NCBI GenBank assembly: GCA_025757645.1
Contig: CP107216.1
Span: 1,487,501-1,551,500, forward strand
Direction of reading: 5' to 3'
From: Clostridiales bacterium
Lineage (GTDB): Bacteria > Bacillota > Clostridia > Oscillospirales > Oscillospiraceae
Length of the DNA stretch: 64,000 nt
Positions 50,451 through 59,340 of the stretch are shown in pieces. Made by a program: the position numbers and the translations under genes. How positions within the stretch are numbered: the first letter of the stretch is position 1; every line of letters begins with the position of its first letter. The notes below the pieces were generated by a model, which was not told the DNA's origin, did not search any database, and saw nothing but the letters and a program-made list of their open reading frames with translations.

Positions 50451-51686
50451 ATGAGCACGATCAAGGACCTGAACCTGGCGCCATCCGGTGAGCGGAAGAT
50501 CCGCTGGGTGGAAGCACATATGCCTGTTTTGCGCGATATCGGCAGCGATTTTGCGCGCGAAAAGCCGTTTGCCGGCCTGAAGATCGCACTCTCCGTGCAT
50601 CTGGAGGCCAAGACGGCCTACCTGTGCCGCGTGCTCGAGATGGGCGGAGCGGAGATGCACGTCACCGGGTCCAACCCGCTGTCTACGCAGGACGACGTTG
50701 CCGCAGCGCTGGCGGCGAAGGGCATGGACGTGCACGCGGTCTACGGCTGCACGGACGAAGAATACCAGGCGCACCTGCGCAGCGTGCTCTCCGTCGGGCC
50801 GAACATCATCATTGACGACGGCGGCGATCTTGTGCACCTGATGCACACGGAGTTCACGGATCTTATTCCGCAGGTCATCGGCGGCTGTGAGGAGACGACG
50901 ACCGGCATCCACCGCCTGCGGATCATGGACCGTGCCGGAACGCTGCGTTTCCCGATGATCATGGTCAATGACGCCGACTGCAAGCACCTGTTCGATAACC
51001 GCTACGGTACGGGTCAGTCTGTGTGGGACGGCATCATGCGCACGACGAACCTCGTCGTGGCCGGTAAGTACGTCGTCGTGAGCGGCTATGGCTGGTGCGG
51101 CAAGGGCGTGGCCCTGCGCGCCAAGGGCCTCGGCGCGAAAGTCATCGTGACAGAAGTTGACCCCATCCGGGCGCTCGAGGCCGTTATGGACGGCTACGAG
51201 GTCATGCCGATGATGGATGCCGCCGCCATCGGCGACATTTTCGTGTCCGTCACGGGCTGCAAAGACGTCATTACGCTCGAGCACTGCGAGCGGATGAAGG
51301 ACGGCGCGATCGTCTCCAACGCCGGACACTTCAATGTCGAGATCGACATGGAGGCGCTCGACCGCTGCGCGGATGAAATCTATGAGGCGCGGCACAATAT
51401 TGATGCTTACCGTCTGCCGAACGGCAAGACGATCTATGTCATTGCGCAGGGGCGGCTGGTCAATCTGGCGGCCGGCGACGGCCACCCGGCGGAGATCATG
51501 GACATGAGCTTTGCCGTGCAGGCCATGAGCGCGGAGTATCTGGTGCGCACGCGTGGCCAGCTGAAACCGGGCGTCGTGTCGGTCCCCGCGGAAATCGATG
51601 ACAACATTGCGCGCCGCAAGCTCAAGGCTATGGGCGTTTCCATTGACAGCCTGAGCTGTAGCCAGAAAGAATACCTGAACGGTTGA
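50451..51686 (+). CDS. ahcY: Adenosylhomocysteinase
   Basis: Splits S-adenosylhomocysteine to adenosine and homocysteine using bound NAD+. The 411-residue protein has the substrate segments SVHLEAKTAYL and HRLRIMD, and the NAD loop VSGYGWCGKGVALRAKGLG (about 204-222). The C-terminus ends in the tyrosine-containing tail SQKEYLNG. Some related proteins annotated AHCY have other substrates, but motif agreement is good. GGGAGG precedes the ATG. mgtE follows after 35 bases. Confidence 0.92.
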   Translation: MSTIKDLNLAPSGERKIRWVEAHMPVLRDIGSDFAREKPFAGLKIALSVHLEAKTAYLCRVLEMGGAEMHVTGSNPLSTQDDVAAALAAKGMDVHAVYGCTDEEYQAHLRSVLSVGPNIIIDDGGDLVHLMHTEFTDLIPQVIGGCEETTTGIHRLRIMDRAGTLRFPMIMVNDADCKHLFDNRYGTGQSVWDGIMRTTNLVVAGKYVVVSGYGWCGKGVALRAKGLGAKVIVTEVDPIRALEAVMDGYEVMPMMDAAAIGDIFVSVTGCKDVITLEHCERMKDGAIVSNAGHFNVEIDMEALDRCADEIYEARHNIDAYRLPNGKTIYVIAQGRLVNLAAGDGHPAEIMDMSFAVQAMSAEYLVRTRGQLKPGVVSVPAEIDDNIARRKLKAMGVSIDSLSCSQKEYLNG

Positions 51687-51721
51687 TGCTTTGAGACCGG
51701 ACGGAAAGGAGGGGCAGAGAG

Positions 51722-53125
51722 ATGGACGATCAGAACCGGGAATACGAAGATTACGAGGCACTGCACGACGAGCTCTTTGCACTTCTCGATCAGCACCGGA
51801 TGAAGGCGCTGAGCCAAAAGCTCGGCGAGATGAACGAGTTTGACATTTCCGAGTTCCTCGGCGAGCTGTGGGAGGATAACCCGCAGCGGATGGCCATGGT
51901 GTTCCGTATCCTGTCCAAGGAGATCGCGGCGGCCGTGTTCGCCAACCTCGAGGTCGAGGAGCAGGAGACGATCATCAACTCCATCACCGATACGGAGCTT
52001 GCCGGCATCATCGAAGAGCTGTATGTTGACGACGCCGTCGACATGATGGAGGAGCTGCCGGCCAATGTGGTCAAGCGTGTCATGCGCACGGCGACGCCTG
52101 CCACGCGCAACCTCATCAACCAGTACCTGAAATATCCCGAGAATTCTGCCGGCAGCATCATGACGGCCGAGTTTGTGGACCTGAAAAAATACATGAGCGT
52201 GCGCGAGGCGTTCGCCCGCATCCGCAAGATCGGCGAGGATAAGGAGACAATCTACGTCTGCTATGTCACGTCGGCCAAGCGCAAGCTCGAAGGCGTTGTC
52301 ACCGTCAAGGATCTGCTGCTGTCGGACGATGACGTGATCCTGGAAGACATCATGGACACGAACGTCATCTATGCCTCCACGACCGACGACCAGGAAGAGG
52401 TCTCGGAGATGATCTCCAACTACGACCTGATCGCGATCCCGGTCGTGGATAAGGAAGGCTGTCTCGTCGGTATCGTCACGGTCGACGATATCATCGACGT
52501 CATGGAGCAGGAGACGACGGAAGACATCGAAAAGATGGCCGGTATCACGCCGTCCGATAAGCCCTACTCCCGCACGAGCGTCGTGGATATCTGGAAAAAC
52601 CGCATCCCGTGGCTGATGTTCCTCATGCTCTCGGCGACGTTCACCGGCATGATCGTCACGCACTTTGAGGACGCACTGGCCACGCAGGTCGCGCTCGCGT
52701 CGTTCATGCCCATGCTCATGGGCACGGGCGGCAACTCCGGCAGCCAGTCATCCACGGCGATCATCCGCAGCCTGTCGCTGGGCGATACCTCTCCGTCGGA
52801 CGCGCTGCGCGTGATCTGGAAGGAGCTGCGCGTTGCGTTTTTGTGCGGCGTCTCGCTCGCGGCGGCCAACTTTATCAAGATGCTGCTCGTTGACCGGCTG
52901 CTGCTGGGCAACATCGCCGTCACGATGCCGGTCGCGGCGACCGTCTGCTGCACGATCGTGTTCGTGGTCATGTTCGCAAAGGTCGTGGGCAGTCTGCTGC
53001 CGATGATCGCGGAAAAGATCGGCGTCGACCCGGCCGTCATGGCAAGTCCGCTCATTTCGACGATCACGGACGCCGTGTCGCTGCTGATCTATTTTTCCAT
53101 TGCGAAAATGTTCCTGCATTTTTAA
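51722..53125 (+). CDS. mgtE: Magnesium transporter MgtE
   Basis: Mg2+ channel gated by cytosolic Mg2+. The 467-residue protein has an N-terminal superhelical domain (about 20-145), two CBS domains (about 150-275) and five transmembrane helices (about 300-467). The pore signature is GTGGNSGSQSST (about 336-347). AAGGAGGGG precedes the ATG. It may share the ahcY transcript. No M-box riboswitch is seen. Confidence 0.94.
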   Translation: MDDQNREYEDYEALHDELFALLDQHRMKALSQKLGEMNEFDISEFLGELWEDNPQRMAMVFRILSKEIAAAVFANLEVEEQETIINSITDTELAGIIEELYVDDAVDMMEELPANVVKRVMRTATPATRNLINQYLKYPENSAGSIMTAEFVDLKKYMSVREAFARIRKIGEDKETIYVCYVTSAKRKLEGVVTVKDLLLSDDDVILEDIMDTNVIYASTTDDQEEVSEMISNYDLIAIPVVDKEGCLVGIVTVDDIIDVMEQETTEDIEKMAGITPSDKPYSRTSVVDIWKNRIPWLMFLMLSATFTGMIVTHFEDALATQVALASFMPMLMGTGGNSGSQSSTAIIRSLSLGDTSPSDALRVIWKELRVAFLCGVSLAAANFIKMLLVDRLLLGNIAVTMPVAATVCCTIVFVVMFAKVVGSLLPMIAEKIGVDPAVMASPLISTITDAVSLLIYFSIAKMFLHF

Positions 53126-53135
53126 TTTGCATTTC

Positions 53136-53164
53136 AACGCCCCCGGAGCATCCGGGGGCGTTTT
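53136..53164 (+). terminator. Terminator of mgtE
   Basis: Perfect 12-bp stem (53136-53147 with 53151-53162), GCA loop, T4. Confidence 0.9.
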
Positions 53165-53179
53165 ACCATGGAAAAGCAC

Positions 53180-53208
53180 TTGCATAATGCGCGGAAAATC
53201 ATTATAAT
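53180..53208 (+). promoter_or_regulatory. Sigma-A-like promoter of spoIID
   Basis: TTGCAT (53180-53185), 17-bp spacer, perfect TATAAT (53203-53208). Bacillus spoIID is sigma-E dependent; here TCATATT at 53215-53221 resembles a sigma-E -35 but has no matching -10. Confidence 0.7.
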
Positions 53209-53259
53209 AAAGTGTCATATTTTGCGTATGACCACTCTCACGAAACAGCGAGGTGCGCT

Positions 53260-54843
53260 ATGAAATCAAGCCTGAAACGAGTGATAACGGCGCTGCTTGC
53301 CGCCGTCATGCTGGCTGCGATCCCCTGTGTGCCGGCCTTCGGCGCGCAGGAGTATTACGTCAATGACGGAGAAAACACGCTGGCGCTGGCGGATGCGTAT
53401 GCCATCGGCGCGGACGGCAGCACGGCGAAGCTGCCGGAGCGCGGCGTCTATGCCGCCACGGCGAGCGGCACGCAGCTGCTCGGCGGCAGTGAATACGACG
53501 ATGAGCAGCCGAACATTCCAAACGGTATCGTCCGCGTCGGTCTGGCCTTCGGTTCGACGGCGCTGGATGCGGTCCATCTGCAGATCAAGACCGGTTCCGG
53601 CTTCGCCTTCGGATACTATGACTCCGATCGTGTGTTCCAGTCCGTCGGTTCGACGGCGGAGAGCGCCGTCACCGTTATTGCGGATACGAACGTCACGGTT
53701 GGGGACAGCGCGTTCGGCGCTTATCATGTCCAGCTCGGCGATACCTATGCGAGCTTTGACGCTGCGCAGGCAGCGGCCAACAGCTGCGGCGGCTATCCGG
53801 TGTATTATAACGGCAGCTACCGCGTGCGCATCGGCAGTTACCGGAGCGCGGACGATGCACCGGCGGGGCAAGGGACAGTTGTCTCCGGCGGCGCACGCAG
53901 TGTGCTGGTCGTGAAGGCCAGCACGGAGCAGATCCTGTTCGGCTTCGACTGCGGCTCGACCCGCTCGCTCTCGCTTGCACCGCAGAACGGCAGCGGTGCT
54001 GCCATCACGCAGGTTGCCGAGTGCAAGGAGCGCAACGGCAGCCGGTCGTGCACGTATTACGGCGATTTTCAGTTTACCCGCCTCAGCACACAGGAACCGC
54101 AGAAGCTCACGCTGGTGAATTTTGTCGGTCTGGAGCCCTATGTCAAGGGCGTCACGCCGTATGAAATGAGCAGCGGCTGGCCGCTCGAGGCGCTCAAGGC
54201 GCAGGCGGTCTGCGCGCGCACCTATGTCGCTTCCCACATGAACGGCTCGCCGGCCTACGGCTTTGACGTGACAGGTACAACGACCAGCCAGGTCTATTAC
54301 GGTACACTTGACGCATCAGCGAACAGTGACCGCGCCGTGGATGAGACGGCAGGGAAGTTCGTCCGCTATGAGGGCAAGCTGTGCGAAACGTTCTACTTTG
54401 CGGCGGACGGCGGCGCGACCGAGGACTCCGAAAACGTCTGGGTGACCAAGGTGCCGTACCTGCGCGGTGTCGTCGATCCGTATGAGAAGGACATCGAATT
54501 TTACTGCAAGAGCTGGAGCACGACCATCTCCCGTGCAGCCGTCGGGGACGTCTCCATCACCTATACGCCCATTGGCAATGCCATGACCGTGACGGTCGGC
54601 GGCAAAACCTACAGCAAAGACGCCGTGCGCACATTCCTGACAAGCGTCTGCGGCCTGCGCTATAACAGCCGCCACTTTACCGTGGAGTATGACGCTGCCT
54701 CGGACACTTATTCTGTCGTCGGCGGCGGCTATGGCCACAACTGCGGCATGAGTCAGTGGGGGGCCAAGGCCATGGCGCAGGAACACGGCAAAACCTATGA
54801 AGAGATTATCAGTTTCTACTATACTGGAGCTTATGTAGCATGA
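53260..54843 (+). CDS. spoIID: SpoIID/LytB-domain protein with SPOR-like segment
   Basis: Probable peptidoglycan lytic transglycosylase of the engulfment machinery (with SpoIIM and SpoIIP in Bacillus). The 527-residue protein has an N-terminal signal or anchor helix (about 8-28, ending VPAFGA). A SPOR-like module (about 150-205, YHVQLGDTYASFDAAQAAA) may bind denuded glycan. The SpoIID domain (about 285-525) carries GVTPYEMSSGWPLEALKAQA with the catalytic-type Glu, and ends GGGYGHNCGMSQWGA. Its stop overlaps the queA ATG (ATGA). Confidence 0.87.
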   Translation: MKSSLKRVITALLAAVMLAAIPCVPAFGAQEYYVNDGENTLALADAYAIGADGSTAKLPERGVYAATASGTQLLGGSEYDDEQPNIPNGIVRVGLAFGSTALDAVHLQIKTGSGFAFGYYDSDRVFQSVGSTAESAVTVIADTNVTVGDSAFGAYHVQLGDTYASFDAAQAAANSCGGYPVYYNGSYRVRIGSYRSADDAPAGQGTVVSGGARSVLVVKASTEQILFGFDCGSTRSLSLAPQNGSGAAITQVAECKERNGSRSCTYYGDFQFTRLSTQEPQKLTLVNFVGLEPYVKGVTPYEMSSGWPLEALKAQAVCARTYVASHMNGSPAYGFDVTGTTTSQVYYGTLDASANSDRAVDETAGKFVRYEGKLCETFYFAADGGATEDSENVWVTKVPYLRGVVDPYEKDIEFYCKSWSTTISRAAVGDVSITYTPIGNAMTVTVGGKTYSKDAVRTFLTSVCGLRYNSRHFTVEYDAASDTYSVVGGGYGHNCGMSQWGAKAMAQEHGKTYEEIISFYYTGAYVA

Positions 54844-55889
54844 AAAAATCGGATTTTTATTTTGACCTGCCGGAGGAGCTCATCGCGCAGACGCCGCTCG
54901 AGCGCCGCGATGCCTCCCGGCTGCTGACGCTGGACAAAACGACCGGCGCTGTCGCACACCATCACTTTTACGAGCTGCCGCAGTTCCTGCGTCCGAACGA
55001 CTGCCTTGTGCTCAACGATTCGCGCGTGCTTCCGGCGCGCCTGCTCGGCCACCGCAGCACCGGCGGCGCGGTCGAGGTGCTGCTGCTGCGCGACCTTGGC
55101 GACGGCAAGTGGGAGTGCCTGACCCGGCCGGGCCGCAAGACCCAGCCCGGCACTGCGCTCTCGTTTGGCGACGGGGAACTCACCGCTACGGTCGTCGATG
55201 CGATCGCCGACGGCAACAAGATCGTACAGTTTCACTATGACGGCATCTTTCTGGAGGTGCTCGAGCGGCTGGGCAAAATGCCGCTGCCGCCGTACATCAA
55301 GGCAGAGCTGCAGGATCAGGAGCGCTACCAGACGGTCTATTCCCGCGAGCTTGGCAGCGCCGCCGCGCCGACAGCCGGCCTGCACTTCACGAAGGAGCTG
55401 CTGCAGCGGATCGCGGACATGGGTGTGAAGATCGGCTATGTCACGTTGCACGTCGGCCTTGGCACGTTCCGCCCTGTCAAGGAGGACGAGATCGAGGATC
55501 ACCCGATGCACTCGGAGTTTTGCATCATCCCGGAGGAAACGGCGCGCATGGTCAACGAGACGAAGGCCAATGGTGGCCGCGTCGTCTGCATCGGCACGAC
55601 ATCCTGCCGCACGGTCGAGAGCTTTGCGGATGCGGACGGAACGCTCCGCGCGCAGTCCGGCTGGACGGACATCTTCATCTACCCCGGCTACAAATTCAAG
55701 TGCATGGATGCGCTCGTCACGAATTTCCACCTGCCGGAGAGCACGCTCATCATGCTCGTGTCGGCGCTGGCCGGGCGGGAGCACATCCTCAACGCATACA
55801 AGATCGCCGTCGAAAACCGCTATCGGTTCTTCTCGTTTGGCGACGCCATGTTCATTGCCGATGGCCTCGATGCCGGCGGCGCTGAGTAA
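54840..55889 (+). CDS. queA: tRNA preQ1(34) S-adenosylmethionine ribosyltransferase-isomerase
   Basis: Makes epoxyqueuosine in tRNA from preQ1 and SAM. The 349-residue protein starts MKKSDFYFDLPEELIAQTPL, with LNDSRVLPARL, GRKTQPG, AAPTAGLHFTKELL and LVTNFHLPEST as family segments. It is coupled to spoIID by ATGA overlap. In most Clostridia tgt follows directly; here a 4-kb insert of degraded genes separates them. Confidence 0.96.
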   Translation: MKKSDFYFDLPEELIAQTPLERRDASRLLTLDKTTGAVAHHHFYELPQFLRPNDCLVLNDSRVLPARLLGHRSTGGAVEVLLLRDLGDGKWECLTRPGRKTQPGTALSFGDGELTATVVDAIADGNKIVQFHYDGIFLEVLERLGKMPLPPYIKAELQDQERYQTVYSRELGSAAAPTAGLHFTKELLQRIADMGVKIGYVTLHVGLGTFRPVKEDEIEDHPMHSEFCIIPEETARMVNETKANGGRVVCIGTTSCRTVESFADADGTLRAQSGWTDIFIYPGYKFKCMDALVTNFHLPESTLIMLVSALAGREHILNAYKIAVENRYRFFSFGDAMFIADGLDAGGAE

Positions 55890-55896
55890 GAAAATG

Positions 55897-55930
55897 AAAA
55901 AACAGGCTCGCGGCCGCGAGCCTGTTTTTT
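55897..55930. terminator. Terminator after queA
   Basis: 15-bp perfect stem (55897-55911 with 55916-55930), GGCC loop, A6/T6 flanks; bidirectional for the convergent pseudogene. Confidence 0.92.
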
Positions 55931-55941
55931 GCTGTATCGGT

Positions 55942-56636
55942 TCAGTTTTGCGCAGCTTCAAATGCCTGCTGCAGATCGGCGATGATATATCGGTGTCTTC
56001 CAGACCGACCGCCAGACGGATCAGGCGATCCGAGAAGCCGGCGGCCTCGATCTCTTCTTTCGTGCACACGGAGTGCGTCATGGAAGCCGGATGCTTGATG
56101 AGCGTCCCGCAGTCGCCGAGGCTGACGGCCAGCGCGCACAGATGCACGTGGTTGAGCACCTTCTTGGCTTCCTCGAAGCTGCCCATCTCGAACGAGACAA
56201 CGCCGCCGAACCGCGTCATCTCGCGGACGGCCACGGCGTGATCGGGATGGTTCTCCAGACTGGGATAGAACACTTTCTGCACATACTTGGAGCCGGCAAG
56301 GAAGTCCACCACTTTCTGCGTGTTTGCGCAGACGGCGTCCATGCGCACCTTGAGCGTCTTGAGGCCGCGCAGGATCAAAAACGCCTCCTGCGGCCCGAGC
56401 ACTGCGCCCGTAATGTCCTTGAGTCTGACCATGCGGATCTGGTCCATGATCTCCTTGCGCGCCGCCGAGAAGCCCACGACCACGTCGCCGTGGCTGTTGA
56501 GATACTTGGTCGCGCCGTGCACGACGACATCCGCGCCCAGCTTCAGCGGCTGCACCAACAGCGGCGTGGAAAAGGTATTGTCCACGATGACGAGACAGTC
56601 CGGATCCTGCGCATGCGCGTAGTCCGCGACGGCGCA
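55942..56636 (-). pseudogene. Cys/Met-metabolism PLP lyase remnant (methionine gamma-lyase/cystathionine lyase type)
   Basis: Only the C-terminal part, about 230 residues of an expected 380-430, remains. It starts mid-protein at AVADYAHAQ, keeps VDNTFSTPLL and the PLP lysine region GATKYLNSHGD, and continues to RLAVGLEDTD. Near 55986-55990 one base is missing, so the natural end (IIADLQQAFEAAQN) is in another frame. No start codon or ribosome site precedes it. The missing 5' half stops at the junction with the MocR remnant near 56636. Not functional as it stands. Confidence 0.85.
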
Positions 56637-57186
56637 AAGCGCCTGTATCAGCAGATCTATGCGCAGCTGCGCGCACAGATCTTCTCCGACGAGATCGCGG
56701 CCGGACAGCCGCTGCCGTCGTATCGGTTTATGAGCCGGAAATACCAGGTCAACGTCGCCACGGTGGAAAAGGCGTATGATCTGCTGGAGGCCAACGGTTA
56801 TATCCGCCGCTGTCAGGGCAGCGGGTGTTATGTCCTGCCGCTGGATAATTTCGAGTTCTTTGCCGACGGCGTGGTGCTCTACAGTTTTCAGGCCGGGCAG
56901 TCGGAGACCGGGCCGGTCTATGATTTTGCCACCAGCACGCCGCTGGCGACGCGGGAGGAGACGCGGCAATTTGTCGCGCTGGCCGACGAGCTCGCGCAGC
57001 AGCGGCCGGATGCGCTCCTGCGCTATCCGCCGACACGCAGGCGCTGCGGCAGCATCTGGCCGCGCGCAGCATTTGCTGCGCCTGAGCTATGTCGGCTGCC
57101 CGCTGGAGCAGATACCGGTAGGGATACACTCTATCGACTGGGAAATCGACTGGCTGCTGGAGCACCAAGCGGCGTTGGAAATTTAG
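56637..57186 (+). pseudogene. MocR/GntR-aminotransferase regulator remnant
   Basis: Remains of a PdxR/MocR-type regulator. The winged-helix part is nearly complete (LYQQIYAQLRAQIF to IRRCQGSGCYVLP) but lacks its first ten or so residues at the junction near 56636. A frameshift lies near 57035, where PPTDTQALRQHLAAR-type coding changes frame. The whole central aminotransferase domain is deleted near 57075, leaving only a C-terminal tail (LLRLSYVGCPLEQIP). Divergent MocR-lyase pairs are common, so this and the lyase remnant probably were one pair. Confidence 0.8.
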
Positions 57187-57239
57187 TTGAGGTATCTTGT
57201 TGCATATTTTGTGAACAAACATAGTGCCTTTTGTGAACG

Positions 57240-57266
57240 TTAGCACTCACCTATTGACAGTGCTAA
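57240..57266. promoter_or_regulatory. CIRCE element (HrcA operator)
   Basis: TTAGCACTC (57240-57248), 9-base spacer, CAGTGCTAA (57258-57266): 17 of 18 bases match CIRCE (TTAGCACTC-N9-GAGTGCTAA). The heat-shock repressor HrcA binds it. The -35 lies inside it. Confidence 0.93.
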
Positions 57267-57281
57267 AAAGCGTGCTATGAT
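57254..57281 (+). promoter_or_regulatory. Sigma-A promoter of hsp20 within CIRCE
   Basis: Consensus TTGACA (57254-57259), 16-bp spacer, TATGAT (57276-57281). The leader to the ATG is about 130 bases and contains a direct repeat GAGGGCCTCC near 57297-57321. Confidence 0.85.
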
Positions 57282-57415
57282 GAAGACGATCGATGAGGGA
57301 GGGCCTCCAGAGGGCCTCCGGAGATCAGGCATTGTTGTACAAACGGTAACAGAGTTCGCCAACGCGTGGAGTTTTTCCCCAGCGCCTACGAAAGGTATGA
57401 ATGGAGGAATGACTT

Positions 57416-57865
57416 ATGTTGCCGAGCATTTTTGGTGAAAACCTGTTTGATGATTCGCTATCCGATTTCTTTGATTTCGGCCGTATGATGCCGCAGGTCA
57501 GCAGTGAGCTGTATGGCAAGCACGCCAGAAATCTGATGAAGACCGATGTCCGCGAACTGGACGGCTCGTATGAGCTGGACGTGGACCTGCCGGGCTTCAA
57601 GAAGGATGAAGTGACGGTCGATCTGCAGGACGGTTACCTGACGATCAGCGCTGCCAAGGGTCTGGACAAGGACGAGTCCGATAAGAAGGGCAAGTTCCTG
57701 CGCCAGGAGCGTTACGCCGGCTCCATGAGCCGCAGCTTCTATGTCGGTGACGATGTGGAATCCGCAGATGTCTCCGCGAAGTTCGAGGATGGCATTCTGA
57801 AGATCAGCGTCCCGAAGGCTGCGCCGAAGGAGCTTCCGAAGCACACGACCATCACGATCGAGTAA
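57416..57865 (+). CDS. Small heat-shock protein, Hsp20/alpha-crystallin family
   Basis: ATP-independent holdase chaperone. The 149-residue protein has an N-terminal phenylalanine-rich arm (FGENLFDDSLSDFFDF), an alpha-crystallin domain (about 40-135) with DLPGFKKDEV and the signature FEDGILKISVPK, and a short C-terminal tail. GGAGG lies before the ATG. It is intact and well regulated in the middle of a decaying island, controlled by the CIRCE element upstream. Confidence 0.95.
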   Translation: MLPSIFGENLFDDSLSDFFDFGRMMPQVSSELYGKHARNLMKTDVRELDGSYELDVDLPGFKKDEVTVDLQDGYLTISAAKGLDKDESDKKGKFLRQERYAGSMSRSFYVGDDVESADVSAKFEDGILKISVPKAAPKELPKHTTITIE

Positions 57866-57880
57866 TATGCAGCAATGCAA

Positions 57881-57916
57881 GCGCGCCCCGGCCAAAATGG
57901 CCGGGGCGCGCTGCTT
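57881..57916 (+). terminator. Terminator of hsp20
   Basis: Perfect 14-bp GC-rich stem (57881-57894 with 57898-57911), AAA loop, then TGCTTTTT. Confidence 0.88.
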
Positions 57917-57926
57917 TTTAAAGGGA

Positions 57927-57964
57927 TATCCCCGCCGATGCCTGAAAAGGCATCGGCGGGGATA
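57927..57964. repeat. Perfect 17-bp hairpin with GAAA loop
   Basis: Arms 57927-57943 and 57948-57964 are exact reverse complements with a GAAA tetraloop on the plus strand. No T-tract follows on either strand, so it is a weak terminator at best. It lies 22 bases past the end of the minus-strand oxidoreductase remnant. Confidence 0.7.
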
Positions 57965-57985
57965 CGTCTGTTATGAACAACGGTT

Positions 57986-59340
57986 TCAGCTGCGTTTGCT
58001 GCGCAGTTCCTTGACCTTGATCCTGGCAGCACGCTTGACCATGTAGGGGAGAATGGCTTTCATCTTGTCCTCGGAGCGGATCATCTTGGTCGCTTCCGGG
58101 TGATCGCGGCCAGGTGGATGGCGTCAAACTCGCATCTGGTCGTGCACACGCCGCAGCCGATGCAGCGGTTGGTATCGACGACGCACACGCCGCAGCCGAT
58201 GCAGCGGTTGGTATCGACGACGCTCACGCCGCAGCCAAGGCAGCGGGACGCCTCCTTTTTGACCTGCTCTTCCGTGAACGTGCAGCGCGGGTCGCGGAAC
58301 GTCTTGCGCGCTTCCGCGCCGGAGAGCGCCGCAGGCACCTGCCGTACCGGCGCGTCGAAGCACGCCGTCGGCAGGGCAACATTGCGCTTGTCCAGCTCGG
58401 GATACACGCGGCGGTTGCGGCCGATCGTCAGGCTCTGGCCCTCGTGCACGTAGCGGTGCAGGGAAATGGCGGCTTCCTTGCCGGCGGCAATGGCGTCGAT
58501 CACAAACTTCGGCCCGGTGGCCACATCGCCGCCAACAAAGATGTCCGGCTGTGCGGTCTGAAGCGTGAGGCCGTCGCAGATGTGGCCGCAGACGGCGGGG
58601 AAGGGGTTCTCTTTTTTTGATAAGCTTGAGCGCGTCCATGTAGCGGCCTTCGGCAACCATGCGGATATAGCCCTGGACGGCAATATGCGCCGGGCAGTTG
58701 CTCTTGCAGGGGGCGGTGCCGGTGTCATAGCAGTTGGCGGACGGATTGTCGTCTCGGTAATTTTCGTTCCACATTTCCGGGCCCCATTTGGCCTCATCCG
58801 GCAGCACCTGCTTCGGATAGACGATCGGCCCCTCCTTCGTACACAGCTTCTGCCCGAGCTTGGCGGCACCCGCCGGGCACACCTTGGCGCACTGACCGCA
58901 GGCAACGCACTTTTCCGGATCGACATGCGCGCGGTAAGCGGATGCGGACATATTCGGCGTGTTGAACAGCTGGCTGGTGCGCAGCGCGTAGCAGGAGCAG
59001 ACGCAGCAGTTGCAGATGCTGAGGATCTTGTCCTTGCCGTCAATATTCGTGATCTGGTGCACAAAGCCGTTTTCCTCGGCGCGCTGCAGGATCTCCATGA
59101 CCTCTTCGCGCGTTGCAGGGCGCGCTTTATTGGTCTCGATGGCGTAGGTCGCCATGTCACCGACGGTAATGCACATGTCCTCTTCCAGATGGCCGCAGCC
59201 CTCATCGCGCACTCTGCGGGACCGGCGGCAGGAGCAGGCGCCGACCGCATACTTGCCGTCGTACTTATCCAGCCAGTGCGACAGATGCTCCAGATCGACC
59301 GACTTCTGCTCCGACGGGATCGCCTTTTCGAACGGGACGG
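57986..59340 (-). pseudogene. FAD-dependent oxidoreductase with ferredoxin domains, degraded (GltD-like)
   Basis: Remains of a large Fe-S/FAD protein. From its 5' side: a truncated start near 59340, a cysteine-rich region (ACSCRRS, CNCCVCSCYA), a ferredoxin motif CVACGQCAKVC, then the GltD-like start CYDTGTAPCKSNCP. At 58612-58618 a run of seven A (minus strand) breaks the frame where six would keep it. Near 58575 CGHIC joins directly to DGLTLQTAQPDIFVGGD, so most of the FAD/NAD domains are deleted. The C-terminal cluster has a 39-bp tandem duplication, and a further frameshift lies near 58105 before the natural end at 57986. Confidence 0.85.
58145..58222. repeat. 39-bp tandem duplication in a ferredoxin motif
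   Basis: Two exact 39-bp copies (58145-58183 and 58184-58222), followed by a diverged third (from 58223). Each encodes 13 residues around CIGCGVC, so the remnant carries one extra half-cluster. In frame. Confidence 0.9.

Noticed and set aside
58145..58245. Possible CRISPR array
   Set aside because: The 39-bp units are directly tandem without spacers, keep a reading frame and encode a ferredoxin motif. No CRISPR array was seen in the window.
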